A stretch of 64,000 nt of DNA from Trichomonas vaginalis G3 (GCF_026262505.1 NC_067208.1:15633962-15697961), one strand, 5' to 3'; shown: positions 1-7,678, counted from the first letter of the stretch. The notes: generated from the sequence alone by a model not told the origin. Made by a program: numbers and translations.

Positions 1-4
1 TTTA

Positions 5-541
5 ATGGCGGTGGCAGATGTGAAGTTAAATTCACCAACTCAAACAAACAGTCAAAGTGTTGTTGTCAATGTCAAAGAAAGAGATGTTGAAGTGGGGAAA
101 CCATACGAAGACGAAGATGGTATAACAATAGTTCCTGTAAAAGAACAACCAACATATCCTGAAGTTAGCAGAGACTTAAGTTCTGTTGCAGATATTCGAA
201 ACGACTACCAACAACTTAAAGACAAACTTAAAACTCAGGAGAAGATTTGTCAAGCTTTAGGTATAATGTTAAACTTGGTCGAACACAACCCTGTAAAAGT
301 GAACTCATATGTCATTGCACCTCATGAAGTTTTGAAAGAACTATTGAAACTTTTGACAGAGGCAGACGATATAAACATCAAAGAAATAGAACCCGACATT
401 AGTTGCTGTGGTGTTTCATATAATGTCATTGACAAGATATACGTTATGAAAGGAGGTGAAACGTTGAACTTAAAATATAGTTTCCCAGACGTCATAAAAA
501 TATTTGACGACCACAACATTTCATTAAAATTTATTTGCTAA
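5..541 (+). CDS. CCG-box protein of Polinton A, unknown function
   Basis: This is a 178-residue protein of unknown function. Its N-terminal third is low-complexity and charged, a predicted helical stretch follows (about residues 60-90), and the C-terminal half is ordered. The C-terminal half contains EPDISCCGVS, then a beta-rich run and a final hydrophobic segment. Elements B (23,836-24,519) and C (47,068-47,682) carry genes with the same layout and an equivalent [D/E]xxxxCCG box, so this is a conserved element gene. In all three it sits beside the penton-like gene, which suggests a virion or assembly role. That role is inference; no known domain is recognised. Confidence 0.75.
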   Translation: MAVADVKLNSPTQTNSQSVVVNVKERDVEVGKPYEDEDGITIVPVKEQPTYPEVSRDLSSVADIRNDYQQLKDKLKTQEKICQALGIMLNLVEHNPVKVNSYVIAPHEVLKELLKLLTEADDINIKEIEPDISCCGVSYNVIDKIYVMKGGETLNLKYSFPDVIKIFDDHNISLKFIC

Positions 542-545
542 GTAA

Positions 546-1351
546 ATGGCAGAAGACATAGTGGTTTATACTATTACGACTAAAAACCCTGAGTCATATA
601 ATTCTATAACAACAAACTTACAAAGTCCTCAAGGACGATATTGTAAACTAACCTTAAACACAATGACGACTAAAGCCTGTTTTGCTCTTTTGACACCAGA
701 AGACTTTATTGTTGTGAATGGTAAAAAATACTCCTTTGAAGATACTTACTCAGATATACCACCAACAGGTTTTGTTGACTTATTTAATACTTTAAGGACG
801 GATGTAACATGTGCTGCAACTAGAGCAGGTTTCATTATGTTTGGATGTCCGACTGAGTTTACTATAAACGATATGAGCTATAATACAAAACTTATATCTG
901 GTTTTTACTACCAACAGTTTCCTATAACAGGAAAAGGTGTCATACAAGGAATGTCTTCCATTGACTTTAAGTACACCTATTTTATATATTGTTTCAAACT
1001 TAGGTTCAAAGTGCTATTCGAATGTCGACAGAAACTACTATGACCAAAAGATACTCATGCGTATAAACAACACTTTCTCTGCTGGTTTGCCTATTGTTCA
1101 TTCGAATGCAGAGTTTTCAAGCTTTAGTGAACTCAAACACTTTAGCAAACATAAACTTAACCTTAGTTGACGCAAACTTTGTTCCTGTAAAACTTTTATG
1201 TCCTATGTATTTGTCAATGACGGCAGAAAGTTTCGAATTGGAAGATGCAACTGGTGAAAGTATTGTATTACAAGAACAACTTCAACAACAAATAGCTCAA
1301 GAACAACAAATGCAACAAATGGAACAAATGCAACAACAAAGTCAAGAATAA
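546..1351 (+). pseudogene. Penton-like minor capsid protein (element A), broken
   Basis: The gene starts 5 bp after the CCG-box gene and is probably co-transcribed with it. The N-terminal part is beta-rich (VVYTITTKNPESYNS...), and a later segment with FTINDMSYNTKLISGFYY aligns by eye with FKITRMSHRVQLLLGAYH of the element C protein at 47,944-48,708. The last part (INLTLVDANFVPVKL) matches the conserved Polinton PY ending 'FRLVDFQGEPVEL'. PY-type proteins are thought to form the vertex penton by a single jelly roll. The end is rich in Gln/Met/Glu (QQ repeats). It is broken (about one or two breaks). Family assignment rests on the intra-window match and general Polinton knowledge. Confidence 0.65.
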
Positions 1352-1378
1352 AAAAATATTTTTTTTATTTTTATAAAA

Positions 1379-2611
1379 ATGTACAGAATAGATGTTTCAG
1401 ATTTTTATGACTTCCAAGCATTCAGAAATATGTGTCCATTTAGAGACTATAACAAAGCAGTCGAGAATTTGAAACGTTTAGTCATTTATGTTGACTCTGC
1501 CCCAGAATGTTATGTCATGAAAGAATGGGATGTTGTCTTTAACAAACCAAGAGCAACAATAGTTTCAGAACAAGAATGTAGACAGAAACTTAAGAAAATA
1601 AAAGTCGTACAAGTTGGATGAAGATGTTAGATGCTTGGGATATCTTATTGTCAAAGTTAGAAGATTTTTCAGTTCGAGGTATAAAGTTCTATACACCTTC
1701 TCCAAACTTCTATTCTATCTTCACTGGATATAAATACGAACAAGTAGAATGGAAAGAAAATATTATAGAAGCTTGGTTAGACCATGTCAAAGAAATTATA
1801 TGCAATGGAAACGAAAGAGTCTATGAGTATATCTTATGTTGGTTTGCAAACATCTTACAACATCCAAGTGCTAAAAATGAAACTGCTCTCATTATAATTG
1901 GAAAACAAGGAACTGGTAAGAACATTTCTTACAGATATCTTATGCAAACTGTTAGAGGGCTATTCGAACCCTAATATGACAAACTTAGAAAACATCTGCG
2001 GTAAATTTAACTCTTCAATAGAGAATATGAAACTTATAGTTTGCAATGAACTTCAAAGTATAGATACAACAAAAGTTTTGAACTCAGATGCTTTGAAGAG
2101 TCTTATAACAGACAAAGTTGGAGTTGTTGAAAGAAAATATAAAGACCAAAGAGTTTGTGAAAATGTTGCAAACTTCATTATGGTTTCAAACAATGCTGTT
2201 CCGATGAAGTTAGAAAGTTCTGACAGAAGATATGTAGTTGTCAGAACGTCAGATTCTCATATGCAAGATACAGAATATTTTGACGACTTAGCAGAAACTT
2301 TGACACCTAACTTTTACAACCACTTGTTCTCATATTTCATGACATTAGATATTTCAAAGTTCAATCCAAGACAAATTCCACATACCGAAGAAAGACAAAC
2401 ATTGTTAGAAGCAAACAAGAGTGTATATGAACTGTTCATAGAAGAAAGCGACTTTGTGTCATTAGATGAAAGGTCATTGTACGATTCGTATAAACAGTAT
2501 TGTCAAGAATATGGTTATATGACAGCTTCTAAACGAACATTCTTGGCAAATGTCAAAAATCTTTTAGATGTTCAGAATGGCGTATATACAAAGAAAAATT
2601 TTTCTGAGTAA
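1379..2611 (+). pseudogene. SF3/D5-like helicase (element A), broken
   Basis: The central part contains the Walker A-type sequence IIIGKQGTGKN, followed by a B/C-motif region (MKLIVCNELQSID, then NFIMVSNNAVPMKLESSDRRYVV). This order is typical of superfamily-3 helicases of the poxvirus D5/DUF5906 group, where the Asn at the end of 'MVSNN' is sensor 1. The C-terminal part (SLYDSYKQYCQEYGYMTASKRTF) resembles the winged-helix tail often found after D5 helicases. The gene has a few breaks. It follows an AT-rich leader ending TTTTTATAAAAATG, the promoter style of this element class. It would act as replicative helicase beside PolB; no equivalent is seen in B or in the visible part of C. Confidence 0.75.
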
Positions 2612-2646
2612 ATTTAAAAAAAATCTTTTTTTATCCGATAGAAAAG

Positions 2647-3066
2647 ATGACGAAATATATTTCAGTAAATAAGTACATGACAGAAGTCAAAGAAGAACTA
2701 GACCCATTCGCTTATTTGAATGTTTACTTCTACAATTTTGAAAAGTCTACATTCAGCAAAGTTTGGAACATCGAACCAGTTAAGTTTGCTATTGTGACTA
2801 AAAATGGTGCGAAATTTGAAGACTTAGACATAGAAGGTTTGTTAGCAGTCAAAGAAAATTTTGACAGAAGGTTCTCAAACCTTAAAGAAGGCAAAGCATA
2901 CAAACTTGTTATACCTTATGAACCAAAGAAAGCAGACGACTATGAATATTATGAGTCTAAGATAGTTGAAGTTCAAGGTAAGTTGGGTAAAAAGATTTTA
3001 GAGTCTAAGCCAGTGTTTGCTCCTAAAGAGGAAGAGAACATTGACATTGACCCAGAAATGTTCTAA
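2647..3066 (+). CDS. Conserved Polinton protein, 139 aa, unknown function
   Basis: This small mixed alpha/beta protein has an acidic C-terminal tail (EEENIDIDPEMF). The first half (KYISVNKYMTEVKEELDP, then VNVYFYNF-like strands and a 'PVKFAIVTKNGAKFEDLDI' segment) follows the same pattern as the element B protein at 18,846 (RFVTVNQLMDVLSPILEN, then IKPIAFAFDNKLIENAKI) and the element C protein at 56,922. All three therefore appear to be one family. An acidic tail on a small beta-rich protein is reminiscent of ssDNA-binding proteins of protein-primed replicators, but that is a guess. It has an AT-rich leader and its own ATG. Confidence 0.65.
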   Translation: MTKYISVNKYMTEVKEELDPFAYLNVYFYNFEKSTFSKVWNIEPVKFAIVTKNGAKFEDLDIEGLLAVKENFDRRFSNLKEGKAYKLVIPYEPKKADDYEYYESKIVEVQGKLGKKILESKPVFAPKEEENIDIDPEMF

Positions 3067-3082
3067 AAATAAAATTTTATTT

Positions 3083-3538
3083 TTACATGTCAAATTTCTT
3101 TTTCTCTGGTTCAGGTTCTTTCTTCTCTTCTTCTACTTTCTTTTCTTTCTTTTCTTTCTTTTCTCTCTTCTTCTTTTCTGGTGGAGTTATGTCAAATTTC
3201 TCAGAACCATATTTTTGTAAAAGTTCTTTGTCCTTTAATAGCTCTTCTATTCTGTTTTCTATTTCATCTTCAAGAACAGTGCATGTGTCTTCTTTGCATT
3301 CTAAGAAGTTTTGTTGGACTTCATCTCTCCAAGAGGCGTCATCTCTGTCAACAAGTCTGTCATTGACAAATTTTAAGACTTCTCTGCCTAATGTTTTATG
3401 GTTCTTGTCATATTCCCAGAAACAGAACTTTAGAACAAATTCACCTTTCTTGTTTACACTATGTAAGATTTTATGGTCGACAGATGTTTTGCTGTCAAAA
3501 AGCTTGTCTCGAATATAGATAGCGAAATCGCTAGACAT
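3083..3538 (-). CDS. Conserved Polinton protein with Lys/Glu tail, 151 aa
   Basis: The N-terminal 100 residues are ordered (FVLKFCFWEYDKNHKTLG, then LKFVNDRLVDRDD) and the last 40 are a Lys/Glu/Pro-rich tail. Element C has a relative at 55,326-55,700 (FVFTYVLKEYDRYHNEVN, then IKFVDKKLVNNE), so this is an element family. The gene is divergent from the packaging ATPase, and they share a short AT-rich promoter around 3,540-3,574. Function unknown. Confidence 0.65.
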   Translation of the reverse strand: MSSDFAIYIRDKLFDSKTSVDHKILHSVNKKGEFVLKFCFWEYDKNHKTLGREVLKFVNDRLVDRDDASWRDEVQQNFLECKEDTCTVLEDEIENRIEELLKDKELLQKYGSEKFDITPPEKKKREKKEKKEKKVEEEKKEPEPEKKKFDM

Positions 3539-3574
3539 TTTCTAAAAGATAAAAATTTTAATTTTTCTAAAAAT

Positions 3575-4450
3575 ATGTTAGAAAAAAAGTTTGCTGACAT
3601 TGACAAGAAATTTGAGAATGTTTTAAACAAGAACAAGAGGAAGTTAGAAAATGCTCAGATAAAGCCTATACATGACAAGTTCCTATTTGCTCAGAATGGT
3701 ATAACAGGTCTAATCGCACCACCTGGGTCGGGTAAGACTTTCACTTATCTTAAAATGGCTGCACAACAACAAGAACTAGATGAGAAGAACCCATTCTATG
3801 AGTTAGTAGTCATTTGTAGTACTTCTGGTCAATTTGACCAAACCGTCAATTCGTTCAAAGATATTATAAAGAAGTCTAAGTTAGTATGTATAAAAGACTC
3901 TGAGTTGTTAGATTGGATAAAGAAGTACCAAAGAAGAGTTTTGAAGTATAATGCTATAAATGAGTATATAAATTCTAAGTTTAAAGACCCAAATGAGGAA
4001 ATGCAGAGAATATTAGAGAAGAAACACTTCAGAAACAAACAGAAAGAGATAGAATACATTTCGAAGAAATTGCAATCGTACGATTGGAAGACTTACCCTC
4101 ATAGATGTCTTCTTATCTTAGATGACTTTGCTTCTCATCCTTTGTTAAAGAACAGAGAACAAGACATGTGTCGAATTCTTAAGAAGCTCAGACACTTTAA
4201 CATTTCAGTTGTCATTTGTGTACAGACAGCCAAGAGTTTAAGTAAGGATGTTAAAAGAATACTTACTGATATCATACTTTTCCCTGGATTGTCCGAAGAC
4301 GATTTCATGGAACTTATGAAAGAGTCCATGGCAGGTAAGTTTGACAGACATGAACTATGGGAGAAGTACAAAGTCATACAAGACCCTCATACTTCTTTCA
4401 GAATTCATATCTACGCAAACAAAGTTCAAATTGTAAAAAGTCAAGCTTGA
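3575..4450 (+). CDS. Virion packaging ATPase, FtsK/HerA (A32-like), element A
   Basis: This 291-residue P-loop ATPase has Walker A at about residues 48-55 (APPGSGKT) and Walker B as LLILDDF about 100 residues later. A sensor-type segment (ISVVICVQTAKSLSKDVKR) and LTDIILFPGLSEDDF follow. This is the A32/HerA-FtsK packaging ATPase that pumps element DNA into capsids in Polintons and related viruses. The start at 3,575 is chosen because it follows the element-type leader (AAAAATTTTAATTTTTCTAAAAATATG) and because longer in-frame sequence overlaps the divergent gene. Element C has a relative at 45,757 and element B a broken one at 22,035. This copy looks whole. Confidence 0.85.
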   Translation: MLEKKFADIDKKFENVLNKNKRKLENAQIKPIHDKFLFAQNGITGLIAPPGSGKTFTYLKMAAQQQELDEKNPFYELVVICSTSGQFDQTVNSFKDIIKKSKLVCIKDSELLDWIKKYQRRVLKYNAINEYINSKFKDPNEEMQRILEKKHFRNKQKEIEYISKKLQSYDWKTYPHRCLLILDDFASHPLLKNREQDMCRILKKLRHFNISVVICVQTAKSLSKDVKRILTDIILFPGLSEDDFMELMKESMAGKFDRHELWEKYKVIQDPHTSFRIHIYANKVQIVKSQA

Positions 4451-4453
4451 AAA
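4424..4453 (+). repeat. Direct repeat, left copy, flanking the 1.1-kb cassette insertion
   Basis: The last 27 bases of the ATPase gene plus the next few bases (GTTCAAATTGTAAAAAGTCA...) recur almost exactly at 5,700-5,733, on the other side of the inserted cassette. A duplication of about 30 bp flanking an insert suggests either an unusually long target duplication or a recombination event. Confidence 0.75.
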
Positions 4454-4482
4454 ATAAAGAGTTTTGGCGACCAGGGTTTTTT

Positions 4483-4530
4483 CACTACTCGCTGTTCTTC
4501 TCTCGGTTTTCCGAGGGAAGCAAGCATATG
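4483..4530 (-). other. Short relic of a KilA-N gene
   Basis: Read on the minus strand this stretch matches about 50 bases of the KilA-N gene of element C near 56,010-56,060, including the perfect hairpin CTCGGTTTTCCGAG. It has no start or stop of its own. It suggests that a KilA-N gene once lay beside this cassette, as one does in element C. Confidence 0.6.
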
Positions 4531-4584
4531 AGGAAATTCATGAAATTTCATACGGAATTCAATAAAAATAATGTTTATGTTAGA

Positions 4585-4600
4585 AGGTTAGATCTAACCT
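4585..4600. repeat. Palindrome AGGTTAGATCTAACCT (TTA type)
   Basis: This is a perfect 16-bp palindrome. The flanking DNA repeats the same pentamer (GGTTA and TCTAACC, with GGTAGA further out). Sister sites with GGTGA in place of GGTTA lie at 28,032, 44,062, 52,808, 53,870 and 54,951. Confidence 0.9.
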
Positions 4601-4631
4601 GTTTTCTAACCTCATTTCTACCCCAGTTATT

Positions 4632-5546
4632 TTATAAGCGTTTTACATGGTAAACATTGTGAATTCGTGAAATTCTAAACAATTTCGTAGCTTCTATTTC
4701 TTCTGTCAGTACATCGAATGTTTTAACAATGCCGAAGGTTTCTTTATATTTCTTCTTGACATCAGATAGAAGGAAATCGTCAGCTGTTGGATAGTTTTTG
4801 TTCAGAAATGTCAACATGTCCATTTTATCTTCTGCTGGTTTCTCTACTTCTTTCTTTAAGTCAGCATAGTCGTTTCGCATACGTTCTATCTCTTTGACGG
4901 AGTAGTTATATTTCCTCATTGCTGCTTTACATTTTGAACATTGTGGGTTCATTTTAGCATTGTACATTGAAATCTTACCTGCTAGTATGACTAAGGCGTC
5001 AATTGCTCTCTTTAACTCAAAAGTTGCGGGTTTTATCTGTTCATTCCATACCTTACCTCTTCTATCTTTATCTCTTATCTGCCATACACATTTTGCAACT
5101 AACGAAACAAAGTTGTCGTAGGTCTTAAACTCTTCAGATTTGTATATGTCAGAGATGTTCTTATATACCATGTCGCAATCTTTGTCCATGACTTTGTGGT
5201 TGCAATGAAATCCAAGAAACTCATAGTTAACCTTTCGTATGAACTTCTTTATTTCTACTGAGTCAGTTGCTTTGACTTCTATTTCATCGAATTCTGGAAT
5301 AGTAAGCTTTTGTTGTTGTATTTCAGGAAGTTTAGGTAGATGGTCAATAATGTCCTGCATTTCATAAAGATACTGTTCATTTGTTTCATCTTTCGCACTA
5401 CAGTCTAAATTACTTGTTAAAAGTTCTTGCTTTATCTTCTGGATTTTTGTTTCAAAAGTATATGAAGAAGGAATGAAGCTTTTCATCTCTACTAACATTG
5501 AAGTTGGGTTCATGACTAACGAGTTTGGTGCTGTTGTTGCTAACAT
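4632..5546 (-). CDS. 304-aa cassette protein, unknown function (copy 1)
   Basis: The protein has 304 residues from the ATG at 5,546. An upstream in-frame extension without ATG support is rejected because the AT-rich leader with TTTTTATTGTAAGAAC ends there. Visible features are possible metal ligands (HCNHKVMDKDC, then PQCSKCKAAMRK), a charged coiled-coil-like stretch and a C-terminal segment (YPTADDFLLSDVKKKYKETFG) that could form a winged helix. The homologue at 53,980 is nearly identical over its length. It is the only gene inside the inverted-repeat cassette, so it is a candidate for the protein that binds or moves it. No known family is recognised. Confidence 0.75.
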   Translation of the reverse strand: MLATTAPNSLVMNPTSMLVEMKSFIPSSYTFETKIQKIKQELLTSNLDCSAKDETNEQYLYEMQDIIDHLPKLPEIQQQKLTIPEFDEIEVKATDSVEIKKFIRKVNYEFLGFHCNHKVMDKDCDMVYKNISDIYKSEEFKTYDNFVSLVAKCVWQIRDKDRRGKVWNEQIKPATFELKRAIDALVILAGKISMYNAKMNPQCSKCKAAMRKYNYSVKEIERMRNDYADLKKEVEKPAEDKMDMLTFLNKNYPTADDFLLSDVKKKYKETFGIVKTFDVLTEEIEATKLFRISRIHNVYHVKRL

Positions 5547-5654
5547 GTTCTTACAATAAAAATAAAAAAATATTTTTTTAAAAAAACCAACTTTATTTTT
5601 TATTTCGGGAAAACTCATGACAAATTCAAGAGGGTAGAAAAGAGGTTAGAAAAC

Positions 5655-5670
5655 AGGTTAGATCTAACCT
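5655..5670. repeat. Palindrome AGGTTAGATCTAACCT, right edge of cassette copy 1
   Basis: Perfect 16-bp palindrome inside the right inverted repeat (5,632-5,687), preceded by GGTTAGAAAAC and followed by TTCTACCC and AAAATATATTTTT. It is in inverted orientation relative to the left copy. Confidence 0.9.
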
Positions 5671-5699
5671 TCTACCCTAAAATATATTTTTGGGTGTAA

Positions 5700-5733
5700 A
5701 ATTCAAATTTGTAAAAAGTCAAGCTTGAAAAAT
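5700..5733 (+). repeat. Direct repeat, right copy, of the ATPase 3' end
   Basis: Matches 4,424-4,453 apart from a couple of bases. It marks the right side of the cassette insertion into element A. Confidence 0.75.
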
Positions 5734-5925
5734 CTAAGTGTTTAGTCTTAGTAAGATGGTAGCTTCTTAAAGCATATGCCGTCCTGAGTTTTATGTACGT
5801 GAAGAGAAGTACAATGAATTCAATTACGAGTACAATTGCAATGACAACTAAGGCAACTATTTTTGTCTTTTGCCAGCAAGGTACTTCTTCTCTTCCAATG
5901 GTTCGGCAGAACTATACTCACTCAT
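5700..5925 (-). pseudogene. Small membrane protein remnant
   Basis: On the minus strand a start (MSEYSSAEPLEEKKYLAGKR) is followed in the same stretch by a strongly hydrophobic segment (VALVVIAIVLVIEFIVLLFTYI). This looks like a small single-pass membrane protein. The region is not one open frame. Its end overlaps the direct-repeat copy. Small membrane proteins are common among Polinton accessory genes; the function is unknown. Confidence 0.45.
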
Positions 5926-5949
5926 GAGAAATGCCAAAACGGTTTAATA

Positions 5950-5968
5950 GAAAAAGTGTCATTTTTTC
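5950..5968 (+). promoter_or_regulatory. Promoter motif AAAAAGTGTCATTTTTTC, first of three
   Basis: The block AAAAAGTGTCATTTTTTC abuts the ATG of the gene at 5,969. Near-identical blocks abut the starts at 6,204 (AAAAAGTGACATTTTT) and, on the minus strand, 9,318 (AAAAAGTGTCATTTCGG). Shorter TCATTTTTT versions precede 7,679 and 8,295. The TCATTTT part matches the trichomonad Initiator consensus. These promoters differ from the TTTATTTTTAT-type leaders of the neighbouring Polinton genes. Confidence 0.6.
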
Positions 5969-6163
5969 ATGTCCGAAGACTCGAAGGTGCAACACTTCCA
6001 AAATACCGACGAACTCAGAAGAGCAGCATGGCAGTATGTTCTTGACAACTTCTTTGAGTTCTCCAAGGACACCTTGGAAAATGCTGAAGAACTCCGACAC
6101 AGAGAATTTGGAGAAATTGCACTCCAATACTACCTTGACAAACAAAGGGTAAACAAAGGGTAA
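5969..6163 (+). CDS. 64-aa acidic helical protein, unknown
   Basis: A small all-helical, charged protein (LRRAAWQYVLDNFFEF, then ENAEELRHREFGEIALQYYL) begins directly after an Initiator-like block, which is why this start is preferred. It is the first gene of the GC-richer block at 5.9-9.35 kb. No family is recognised. Confidence 0.55.
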   Translation: MSEDSKVQHFQNTDELRRAAWQYVLDNFFEFSKDTLENAEELRHREFGEIALQYYLDKQRVNKG

Positions 6164-6203
6164 AATAAGACTAAAAACTTAACGTTTAAAAAGTGACATT
6201 TTT

Positions 6204-6404
6204 ATGAGCTCCGAGTCACCGAGAAAACTTGGTCAGATGTTAGCAGCTTACTTCCCTGAGGAGGATGGAAGCGTTACATACGTAAGGTTCAAAAACAACG
6301 AACCTGGAATTGCGTACCAAATTCGCAATTACATGACCATGGAAGAGTACGAAAGGTTTCTACAAGAGAAACCAGCTCTAAACAACTCAGAAAAGAAAGA
6401 GTAA
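6204..6404 (+). CDS. 66-aa protein, unknown
   Basis: This small soluble protein (GQMLAAYFPEEDGSVTYVRF, then YMTMEEYERFLQEK) has its ATG directly after GTGACATTTTT. It follows the previous gene by 40 bp and probably shares its regulation. The strand pattern 'GSVTYVRFKN' recalls the short ORF at 9,349 (GVTRPVRFKF). Function unknown. Confidence 0.55.
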   Translation: MSSESPRKLGQMLAAYFPEEDGSVTYVRFKNNEPGIAYQIRNYMTMEEYERFLQEKPALNNSEKKE

Positions 6405-6432
6405 AAAGTTTAACTCGTAATTGTTTATTTTT

Positions 6433-7011
6433 TTACTTGTATGGGCAAGCTGCAAGAATGAAGTCGACTATCTCAGTCTTTGTCTTGACCAGTTGGACTG
6501 CTCTTGCGAGTACGTCTGTTTTGCGGTCTCCAGCTGGTGTCTGACCTTCGTAATTGCGCATGTTCTTGAGAGCTCCAACTGTAAATGGTTGTAGGATGAA
6601 GAGTCTCTCAGACTGCTTGAGGTAGTCTTCACGGTCACGAACCGAATCTGTGGTACGAGTCGAATCGGTCGATTTGAGGGAAGAGACTGAAAGCCTGTCT
6701 TCTTCCATTGGGGTAGTAGCATACTCTTTGCGTAAGCGGTTCAGACCTTCCTCGAACTCTTGGTCTCTCTTGGATTGAGATTGGAATTGTGGGGCAGGGT
6801 TTTGCATAAACATCCAAGGGTTGGGGAAGTAAGGCATAGGCTGAGGAGGAGGGTAGTTCGGGAAGCCTTGTGGTAGGTAGTAACCTTGAGGTGGAAATTG
6901 GTAGTAATTTGGTGGAGGGACTTGCTGGAACTGAGGTTGCTGAGGTGCAGGGGCTGGTGCTTTAGGTTCCTCTGGTTTGGGAATGGGCTCGGTTGGTGGT
7001 ACGTCGGACAT
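6433..7011 (-). CDS. Proline-rich protein with C-terminal helical domain, 192 aa
   Basis: From MSDVPPTEP the first 90 residues are Pro/Gln/Tyr-rich (PPPNYYQFPPQGYY, PNYPPPQPMPYFPNPW) and likely disordered. The C-terminal half (LKQSERLFILQPFTVGALKN, then VLARAVQLVKTKTEIVDFIL) is a compact helical domain. The start at 7,011 is chosen because upstream in-frame sequence is only the 22-bp tandem repeat. It is divergent from the gene at 7,262. No known family; the layout suggests a scaffold or adaptor protein. Confidence 0.6.
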   Translation of the reverse strand: MSDVPPTEPIPKPEEPKAPAPAPQQPQFQQVPPPNYYQFPPQGYYLPQGFPNYPPPQPMPYFPNPWMFMQNPAPQFQSQSKRDQEFEEGLNRLRKEYATTPMEEDRLSVSSLKSTDSTRTTDSVRDREDYLKQSERLFILQPFTVGALKNMRNYEGQTPAGDRKTDVLARAVQLVKTKTEIVDFILAACPYK

Positions 7012-7028
7012 CTGTTTGTGGCTTAACC

Positions 7029-7138
7029 GTCGGAAGGAAAAACCTTTCCTGTCGGAAGGAAAAACCTTTCCTGTCGGAAGGAAAAACCTTTCCTGTCGGA
7101 AGGAAAAACCTTTCCTGTCGGAAGGAAAAACTTTTTCT
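7029..7138. repeat. Five 22-bp tandem repeats in a divergent promoter
   Basis: Five head-to-tail copies, four exact and the last diverged, of a unit beginning GTCGGAAGG and ending CCTTTCCT. Each unit contains the small dyad AAGG-AAAAA-CCTT. The array fills the space upstream of the minus-strand gene that starts at 7,011. It could be an operator or enhancer array, or simply slippage. Confidence 0.85.
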
Positions 7139-7196
7139 GAAGTTCGACCAAAAGTTCTCAATTTTCGAAAATTTGAATGGTTTACGGACGGACAAC

Positions 7197-7261
7197 TGGA
7201 AGAGTCCTTCCTGTCGTCGGGAAAATTTTTTCCAGTTGTCGGGAAAATATTTTCCTGTCGG
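7197..7261. promoter_or_regulatory. Dyad-rich promoter segment before the 7,262 gene
   Basis: Two near-identical dyads (GGGAAAATTTTTTCC and GGGAAAATATTTTCC) are embedded in AACTGGAAGAGTCCTTCCTGTCG-like sequence that itself recurs inverted (TCCTTCC ... GGAAGGA). The sequence lies directly upstream of the ATG at 7,262. It looks like a protein-binding region for the divergent gene pair. Confidence 0.45.
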
Positions 7262-7651
7262 ATGGAAGGACTCGGAATACCAGAAGGATTTGACGAGGCA
7301 ATTTACCTTATAGAGATAAATGAAGTTGTTAAGCAGTACTTGCGCAGGGTAATGAAGCCCAAGGTCAAGTTCACCACTATTTCTGGAAGGTCTACACTTC
7401 AGCTCGAGACTTCGACTGGAATTCCAATTCAAATACCAGACGGGACAGCCTACGATGGCATAAAGGACGCCAAAAGAGAAGCTCTTGTTAAGTTCCTAAA
7501 CAAACGTCCTTGGATAAAAATACCAAACAAGGAGAACCCCCTACCCCATATGAAATTGGCAATTCAGTCTCTCCTTCACTTCTCGGGTCAGCCGTTCTAC
7601 ATAACCTGTGAAGGCGACATCCAACCAGTTCAGTCAACCTTAACGTTTTGA
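7262..7651 (+). CDS. 129-aa protein, unknown, possible nucleic-acid binder
   Basis: Starts MEGLGIPEGFDEAIYL. It is a mixed alpha/beta protein with a basic middle (QYLRRVMKPKVKFTTISGR) and a late KRPWIKIPNKENPLPH segment. The ATG follows the dyad-rich promoter. Upstream in-frame codons are repeat-derived and rejected. No family is recognised. It belongs to the GC-richer block. Confidence 0.55.
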   Translation: MEGLGIPEGFDEAIYLIEINEVVKQYLRRVMKPKVKFTTISGRSTLQLETSTGIPIQIPDGTAYDGIKDAKREALVKFLNKRPWIKIPNKENPLPHMKLAIQSLLHFSGQPFYITCEGDIQPVQSTLTF

Positions 7652-7678
7652 GTAAAAACATTTTTTTTCATTTTTTGA

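Larger units (their letters stand above)
4572..5687. mobile_element. 1.1-kb inverted-repeat cassette, copy 1, carrying a 304-aa gene
   Basis: About 50 bp at the left edge (TTAGAAGGTTAGATCTAACC, then TGTTTTCTAACCTCATTTCTACCC) recurs inverted at the right edge (5,632-5,687), so the cassette has terminal inverted repeats. Each repeat contains the perfect 16-bp palindrome AGGTTAGATCTAACCT. Inside is a single gene. A second cassette of the same length and gene content lies at 53,850-54,985 in element C. No transposase is recognised; the 304-aa protein is the only candidate. The insertion lies directly after the ATPase gene of element A. Confidence 0.7.

Noticed and set aside
3087-3518. Long plus-strand frame rich in Ser/Phe
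   Set aside because: It is the mirror of the minus-strand Lys/Glu-rich gene at 3,083-3,538; composition is typical of an antisense shadow.
7029-7138. 22-bp repeats as a CRISPR array
   Set aside because: No spacers between units and no cas genes; eukaryotic context.
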